Source: Bacteroidales bacterium UBA4912
GTDB lineage: Bacteria; Bacteroidota; Bacteroidia; Bacteroidales; Dysgonomonadaceae
Reading direction: 5' to 3'
Assembly (NCBI GenBank): GCA_002398875.1
Contig: DHCC01000069.1
Span: 16,356 to 27,069 of the forward strand
Length of the DNA stretch: 10,714 nucleotides
The notes under the pieces are model-generated. The model had not been told where the DNA came from. It worked only from the letters and a program-made list of their open reading frames with translations, and did not search any database. Made by a program: the position numbers and the translations under genes. Below, in pieces: positions 7,221 through 10,714 of this stretch. Numbering within the stretch: the stretch's first letter is position 1; each line of letters begins with the position of its first letter.

Positions 7221-8069
7221 ATAACGAGAGAATTTTTTCATAAAGGAGTCGTAATAGGTCTTCGAAACCGGAATATTGGGTGTCGCTTCAGCATCCAGCT
7301 CCAGCACTATTCCACTCTTCTCTTTTTTCAATATTTTTACTCTGTCCAGATTTACTATATATGAGCGATGACACCGTATCAAGGGAGTATCTTCGGTAAG
7401 ATTTTCCTCGATCCACTTGAGTGAATTCCGAATCATATAGTGAGATCTGTTGGATTTATTTATGTAGTATATTGTTGCATAGTTATCGGCAGACTCAATA
7501 TACAGCAGATTTTCGAGCGTTACAGATATCTTAAGATCACCCTTCTCATCGTGGAAGGCTATCAACGATTTCGACTGTTTATTCTTTGATTTTCCCAGTT
7601 CCATATCTTCTAAAATAGAGCTCTTCTCTTTCCATGAAAAAAACAGCCATGAAATAGAGTAGGGTAATAGGAGTACCAATGCGGTATTAAACAGACTTTG
7701 CCTGAATATTTCACTAATCTCTCTGCTTGATCCATCCTTTGGTAATAATACCGAGAAAAGGGTATAGAAAATTGACATAGCAATAATCTCACAGAAAATG
7801 CAAACTGCGTAATGCCACTTAAGAATATCATGCTTTTTTGAATAGGTTATTAATATCGTCCTGCTAATTACAACCACCAGCATGCCTGTAAGAATTATCA
7901 GACTTGAATAAGCAAAATACTTTATGTCAGATAAATCAGGATACCAATCTCTTGAACCAAATGGTTGAAAAAGATTAATAAAAAGTAAAGCAAACAACGC
8001 TGTGAAGAGTATCATTTTTAAGTTGTTGCTCTTATTGTGCAGATATTCAGGGATTTTATCGCCCATCAT
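7212..8069 (-). CDS. Membrane-anchored LytTR-family transcription regulator
   Basis: A 285-residue protein with four predicted membrane helices (about 18-36, 52-72, 87-109, 125-145) followed by a C-terminal LytTR DNA-binding domain (about 167-282). Domain hallmarks are LLYIESADNYATIYY (188-202), IRCHRSYIVNLDRVKIL (231-247) and NIPVSKTYYDSFMKKF (265-280). There is no receiver domain and no kinase, so this is the Bacteroidota one-component type in which the membrane part presumably senses the signal; the LFINLFQPFGS stretch after helix 1 is typical of these proteins. The start is at the first of two consecutive ATG codons; the second would remove one residue. A good promoter lies about 60 nt upstream, with candidate operator repeats just behind it, suggesting autoregulation. 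It is flanked by two alpha/beta-hydrolase genes: convergent with the lipoprotein and divergent from the DUF6051-like gene. Those are the obvious candidate targets. Confidence 0.92.
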   Translation of the reverse strand: MMGDKIPEYLHNKSNNLKMILFTALFALLFINLFQPFGSRDWYPDLSDIKYFAYSSLIILTGMLVVVISRTILITYSKKHDILKWHYAVCIFCEIIAMSIFYTLFSVLLPKDGSSREISEIFRQSLFNTALVLLLPYSISWLFFSWKEKSSILEDMELGKSKNKQSKSLIAFHDEKGDLKISVTLENLLYIESADNYATIYYINKSNRSHYMIRNSLKWIEENLTEDTPLIRCHRSYIVNLDRVKILKKEKSGIVLELDAEATPNIPVSKTYYDSFMKKFSRYSV

Positions 8070-8132
8070 TATTGATTTGACAGTCTCTTTAGTTTGTTAG
8101 GGTTATGTATATATAATAATAAGAAACCATTA

Positions 8133-8164
8133 CAAAAATAGATTTTAATTAATGATAAACCAAA
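8133..8164 (-). promoter_or_regulatory. Bacteroidetes-type promoter for the LytTR gene
   Basis: On the minus strand, TTTG (8164-8161) and TATTTTTG (8140-8133) match the Bacteroidetes consensus -33 TTTG and -7 TAnnTTTG exactly, with a 20-nt spacer. Transcription would start near 8127 and give a leader of about 58 nt before the ATG at 8069. Confidence 0.7.
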
Positions 8165-8169
8165 AGAAA

Positions 8170-8228
8170 TTCACCCCTGTATAGCACATTTCGCCACATA
8201 TAAGCGATTTTGTCACATTTCACCTGCA
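8170..8228 (-). promoter_or_regulatory. Candidate LytTR operator: three direct repeats about 20 bp apart
   Basis: Read on the + strand, TTCACCCCTGTATAGC starts at 8170, TTCGCCACATATAAGC at 8190 and TTTGTCACATTTCACC at 8209. The spacing is 20 and 19 nt, about two helical turns, so all three lie on one face of the DNA. A partial extra copy, CACATTTC, occurs at 8185 and 8214. The nearest unit ends about 5 nt behind the -33 box of the lytTR promoter, an activator position. LytTR regulators are known to bind direct repeats; linking this array to this protein is inference. Confidence 0.55.
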
Positions 8229-8260
8229 GTTTTCCCTTCCATTTGTAATCACGTTTTAAA

Positions 8261-9445
8261 GTGCGTTTCTTTAAATATTTCAACGAATTAACACCTGCAT
8301 TTATTATGGATTATTACACAAGGTACGATGAATTAACAGGCAGTTTTAAACAGGGGAAAGATATTCATCTTAGCGAGACAAACATCGATATAAAGTTTTT
8401 CGAATTTAATAGTGAAACTGCAAAAATCACAAATGAATACCTTCCAAATGATGACACGATTAATGAGAATATCTGTTTTGAGTACCCAATTTTTACTCCG
8501 GCCGGCAGAAACAGGTATAATAATGATGAAGCTATCCTTTTATTGCATGGACTTAACGAAAGAAGCTGGAGTAAATACCTTACTTGGGCAGAGTATCTAT
8601 GCAACAATAGCGGTAAACCCGTAATTCTTTTTCCTATTTCTTTTCATATAAACCGTGCACCATTATCCTGGTCAAATCCAAGAACAATGATGAATCTGCT
8701 TAATTTCAGAAGGGAAAAGTATGATAACGATCGTTCAATTAGTTTTGCAAACGTAGCTTTAAGCGATCGTCTGAGTCAAAAGCCCGAGCGGTTCTATTTT
8801 TCGGGAAGGCAGACATGGGCTGATCTTTCAACCCTTTTCGAAGAAATTATGAGCGGTAAGCATCCACTTTTCAAAGAGGGAACAAAGATTGATATATTTT
8901 CATATTCAATAGGTGCATTCCTTTCTCAAATTGCGTTAATGACAAATCAAAAAAACCTTTATACAAACACCAAGCTCTTCATGTTTTGTGGAGGCAGTAT
9001 CTTCAACTCCATGCAAGGAGCATCAAGGAGTATTATGGATAAGCCGGCATTTGATATAATTCGGGATTACTATTTACATCACTTTGGAAATGAGACAACA
9101 AAAAAAGAAACAGGAGTCAACTTGAAACATGACAATGCTTTTAAGGCATTTTTCAGCATGATCTCGCCAGAGAGATTCCAATTTGAAAGAGAGTCCTTCT
9201 TTGCATCGTTAGGTAAAAGAATTAAGGGTATTGCACTTGCAAAAGATATTGTAATTCCATTTAAAGGCATACAAGAAGCTATGGGGATAAAAAACAGTGA
9301 AAAAAATATACAACTTCTCGATTTTGAGTTTCCTTATTCGCATGAAAATCCATTTCCATTGAACAGTGAAGACAAAACGGCTGTAAATTCAGCTTTTAAC
9401 AGAATATTTTCAGATGCAGTAAATTATTTTACAAGGCCTGTTTGA
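8261..9445 (+). CDS. Alpha/beta-hydrolase-fold protein (DUF6051-like)
   Basis: A 394-residue protein with no signal peptide or membrane helix. The core is an alpha/beta-hydrolase: AILLLHGLNE (91-100) is the HG oxyanion-loop motif, D211-I-F-S-Y-S216-I-G is the nucleophile elbow (SxSxG, Ser216), AKDIVIPFKG (327-336) places the acid D329 at the classic pre-IxP position, and PYSHENPF (358-365) supplies H361. A complete triad is therefore visible. The overall pattern recalls the Bacteroidota DUF6051 family, recognised from memory; substrate unknown. The start is uncertain: GTG at 8261 follows an in-frame stop (8246-8248) closely, and the next in-frame start is ATG at 8306 (residue 16). It is divergent from the LytTR gene, with 191 nt between them containing the repeat operator, so it is a good candidate for LytTR control. 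A weak -7-like TCCATTTG sits at 8238-8245. Confidence 0.8.
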   Translation: MRFFKYFNELTPAFIMDYYTRYDELTGSFKQGKDIHLSETNIDIKFFEFNSETAKITNEYLPNDDTINENICFEYPIFTPAGRNRYNNDEAILLLHGLNERSWSKYLTWAEYLCNNSGKPVILFPISFHINRAPLSWSNPRTMMNLLNFRREKYDNDRSISFANVALSDRLSQKPERFYFSGRQTWADLSTLFEEIMSGKHPLFKEGTKIDIFSYSIGAFLSQIALMTNQKNLYTNTKLFMFCGGSIFNSMQGASRSIMDKPAFDIIRDYYLHHFGNETTKKETGVNLKHDNAFKAFFSMISPERFQFERESFFASLGKRIKGIALAKDIVIPFKGIQEAMGIKNSEKNIQLLDFEFPYSHENPFPLNSEDKTAVNSAFNRIFSDAVNYFTRPV

Positions 9446-9534
9446 AGATTTTATCGAAATACTCAAATGCTATTGTGTGAGTGAAAACAGTGATCCTTCG
9501 AAACTCATCCCTGTACCGCGCTGGTCCCAGAGAA

Positions 9535-9780
9535 TCAGACATTAATAAAATCAGTTTTGATATTCTTGATTAACTCTTCATCAATATCTAACTCCGTTGC
9601 ATAAGTGATAGCCTCATTTTATCCATTAACAGTCATTGAATGTCTATTGGAATATGCAGGAGCAGCTAAATCCACACTGTATGTTAAATCATAAGCCGGT
9701 AAAAGCCGCCAAACACCTTCACGATTCATGTAAAAAGAAAATTTTTTGGAATGATCATCCACATTTCGGGCTCTTATTAT
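9535..9780 (-). pseudogene. Remnant of a HipA-family kinase (C-terminal fragment)
   Basis: Reading the minus strand from 9780 gives IIRARNVDDHSKKFSFYMNR, then EGVWRLLPAYDLTYS, then NRHSMTVNG. These match the HipA kinase core: the catalytic loop ARNxDDHxKN (DDH at 9751-9759), the Mg-binding PAYDLT motif (9682-9699), and the HSMTVNG stretch that follows it. The fragment has a stop codon (TAA) directly before its first codon, an in-frame TAA at 9619-9621 right after VNG, and a TGA at 9535-9537. Between the last two, the frame still resembles a HipA tail (EAITYATELDIDEELIKNIK). The catalytic-loop Asn of KN is Lys here (9742-9744). The whole N-terminal two-thirds and any hipB partner are absent, so it is dead. 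HipA proteins are Ser/Thr kinases of type II toxin-antitoxin loci. Confidence 0.85.
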
Positions 9781-9787
9781 TTATTGT

Positions 9788-9848
9788 GAAAATATAGACA
9801 TATATTCAAAATAAGCAAAATAAATTGGAAAATATAGATATATCTATA
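9788..9848. repeat. 40-bp-spaced direct repeat containing a 16-nt perfect palindrome
   Basis: GAAAATATAGACATATAT (9788-9805) and GAAAATATAGATATATCT (9828-9845) agree at 16 of 18 positions, exactly 40 nt apart. The second copy includes the perfect palindrome TATAGATATATCTATA (9833-9848). It lies just upstream of the hipA remnant, so it may be a relic of the lost hipBA operator, or a binding site near the ATPase gene. Low-complexity A/T DNA weakens the case. Confidence 0.5.
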
Positions 9849-9976
9849 ATAATGATTTTCTAAATATCCGCTTATTTTACAATAACTCCTAGTTTATAGT
9901 CAGTTTGTACCTTTTAGGTTTTAATCGGGGTTGGAAGAGGAGGGTATAAAAGAATAATTGAACAATTACGCTAATA

Positions 9977-10008
9977 TTTTCGAGTGTAAAAGAAAATACT
10001 TACATTTA
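9977..10008 (+). promoter_or_regulatory. Possible promoter of the AAA ATPase gene
   Basis: TTTT (9977-9980) and TACATTTA (10001-10008) are separated by 20 nt and each differs at one position from the Bacteroidetes -33 TTTG and -7 TAnnTTTG boxes. The start site would fall near 10015, leaving a leader of only about 11 nt before the ATG at 10026. Confidence 0.35.
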
Positions 10009-10036
10009 CGTCAAATTATTCGAGTATGAAAGAAAA
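9979..10036 (+). repeat. 18-nt direct repeat spanning the ATPase start codon
   Basis: TTCGAGTGTAAAAGAAAA (9979-9996) and TTCGAGTATGAAAGAAAA (10019-10036) agree at 16 of 18 positions, 40 nt apart. The downstream copy contains the ATG (10026-10028); at the same place the upstream copy has GTGTAA, so it cannot initiate this frame. Confidence 0.6.
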
Positions 10037-10714
10037 GTTTGAGTCTTTAAAAAAATACAACTTTTGGGGTGAAAAATATCCGACAATAGGTTATAAGCGT
10101 GATTTATATACCAATAAGATTTTTGAATCTATAGATAACAGACTTATAAAAGTTTTAATTGGGCAGCGCCGAGTTGGTAAAAGCTATATACTGCGTCAGT
10201 TAATTTCTCGACTTATAGATAGAGGTGTAAATAAAAAAAACATACTTTATATTAATAAGGAGTTTGCTGATTTCGATTTTATCAAAGATTATAAAGATCT
10301 TGATAAGCTTATAAACGTATATCGTGAAGAGTTAAAACCTGAGGGTAAAGTATGGCTGTTTGTAGATGAGATTCAGAACGTTGAGGGTTGGGAACATTTA
10401 ATAAATTCTTATTCGCAGGATTATGTAGATAGTTATGAGGTGTTTTTAAGCGGATCGAACTCTAAGATGCTGTCTGGTGAATTGGCTACTCTTTTATCAG
10501 GTCGTTATATTGAATTTCAGATATATCCCTTTAGTTTTGTTGAATATATAGGTATTACAAACAAGGAAAATGTTAAACAGAGCTTTATCGATTACATGGA
10601 AAGTGGAGGATTGCCCGAACTTTTTATGCTACCTAATGAGGAGACAAAACGCAACTATATTTCTGCTGTTAAAGATACTGTGCTGTTACGTGATATTATT
10701 CAGAGACATAATAT
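10026..10714 (+). CDS. AAA_14 / DUF4143-type ATP-binding protein, 3' partial
   Basis: 229 codons are visible before the window ends; the frame is open and the usual length is near 380-450 residues. The N-terminal AAA ATPase domain has Walker A G46-Q-R-R-V-G-K-S53, Walker B WLFVDEIQ (110-117, D114 and E115), and the sensor-1 strand FLSGSNS (140-146) followed by the GRYIEFQIYPFSFVEY segment (159-174) that is characteristic of AAA_14 proteins with a C-terminal DUF4143 domain. YMESGGLPE (190-198) is also typical. These proteins are common in Bacteroidota and archaea, often in several copies; their role is not established. The start at 10026 is the only ATG after an in-frame TAA (9987-9989). The base composition is A/T-rich like the neighbouring accessory genes. 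Upstream lie a possible promoter and an 18-nt repeat that covers the start codon. Confidence 0.92.
   Translation, partial: MKEKFESLKKYNFWGEKYPTIGYKRDLYTNKIFESIDNRLIKVLIGQRRVGKSYILRQLISRLIDRGVNKKNILYINKEFADFDFIKDYKDLDKLINVYREELKPEGKVWLFVDEIQNVEGWEHLINSYSQDYVDSYEVFLSGSNSKMLSGELATLLSGRYIEFQIYPFSFVEYIGITNKENVKQSFIDYMESGGLPELFMLPNEETKRNYISAVKDTVLLRDIIQRHN

Larger units (their letters stand above)
9446..10025. other. 580-nt region without an intact gene
   Basis: This stretch holds a decayed hipA fragment (9535-9780, - strand), a pair of A/T-rich direct repeats with a 16-nt palindrome (9788-9848), an isolated AACTCCTAG (9884-9892) resembling the unit of the array at 5540-5627, and the upstream region of the ATPase gene. 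No full-length reading frame and no clear terminator for the hydrolase gene are visible. No hipB-like helix-turn-helix frame could be found in 9841-9960 on the minus strand. Confidence 0.6.

Noticed and set aside
8365..8607. 80-codon minus-strand frame inside the DUF6051-like hydrolase
   Set aside because: Contained in a gene with a complete catalytic triad in the + frame; no domain or start context supports it.
9446..9960. Active hipBA toxin-antitoxin locus
   Set aside because: Only the C-terminal part of hipA is present, interrupted by in-frame stops, and no hipB reading frame is found.

Overview
The window looks like a chromosomal segment of a Bacteroidota, most likely a Bacteroidales anaerobe (Dysgonomonadaceae-like is a guess). 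The signs are split-subunit methylmalonyl-CoA mutase genes, a DUF6266-type protein, a four-helix membrane LytTR regulator, A/T-rich leaders without obvious Shine-Dalgarno sequences, and a -33 TTTG / -7 TAnnTTTG promoter of the Bacteroidetes sigma type. Bases 1-4740 are metabolic core with moderate GC. From about 4800 onward the DNA is more A/T-rich and looks accessory.

Bases 1-4740 (+ strand): a probable operon of mutA (5' end outside the window), a MenA-like UbiA-family membrane prenyltransferase, and mutB. MutA and MutB form the adenosylcobalamin-dependent methylmalonyl-CoA mutase of the succinate-propionate route. The prenyltransferase sits between two genes that are normally adjacent. A hairpin at 4742-4803 separates mutB from the convergent DUF6266 gene (4805-5440, - strand).

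Bases 5441-5830 are intergenic and hold an 11-nt-period array of AACTCCTAA/TTAGGAGTT units arranged as an inverted repeat. Then come a PUA/ASCH-like small protein and a lipoprotein alpha/beta-hydrolase, 7 nt apart on the + strand. The lipoprotein gene overlaps tail-to-tail with a membrane-anchored LytTR transcription factor on the - strand. A second, cytoplasmic-looking alpha/beta-hydrolase (DUF6051-like) is divergent from the LytTR gene. The 191-nt divergent spacer carries a good promoter for lytTR, and just upstream of its -33 box are three direct repeats about 20 bp apart, a probable LytTR operator.

Bases 9446-10025 carry no intact gene. They contain a decayed C-terminal fragment of a HipA-family kinase on the - strand, a palindrome-bearing 40-bp-spaced repeat pair, and the start of an AAA_14/DUF4143-type ATPase (10026 to the window end). 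This is a small decay zone in an accessory region.

The most interesting signals are the LytTR operator-promoter with its two flanking hydrolases, the 11-nt inverted array, the prenyltransferase between mutA and mutB, and the hipA relic. No complete novel defence or mobile system is visible.
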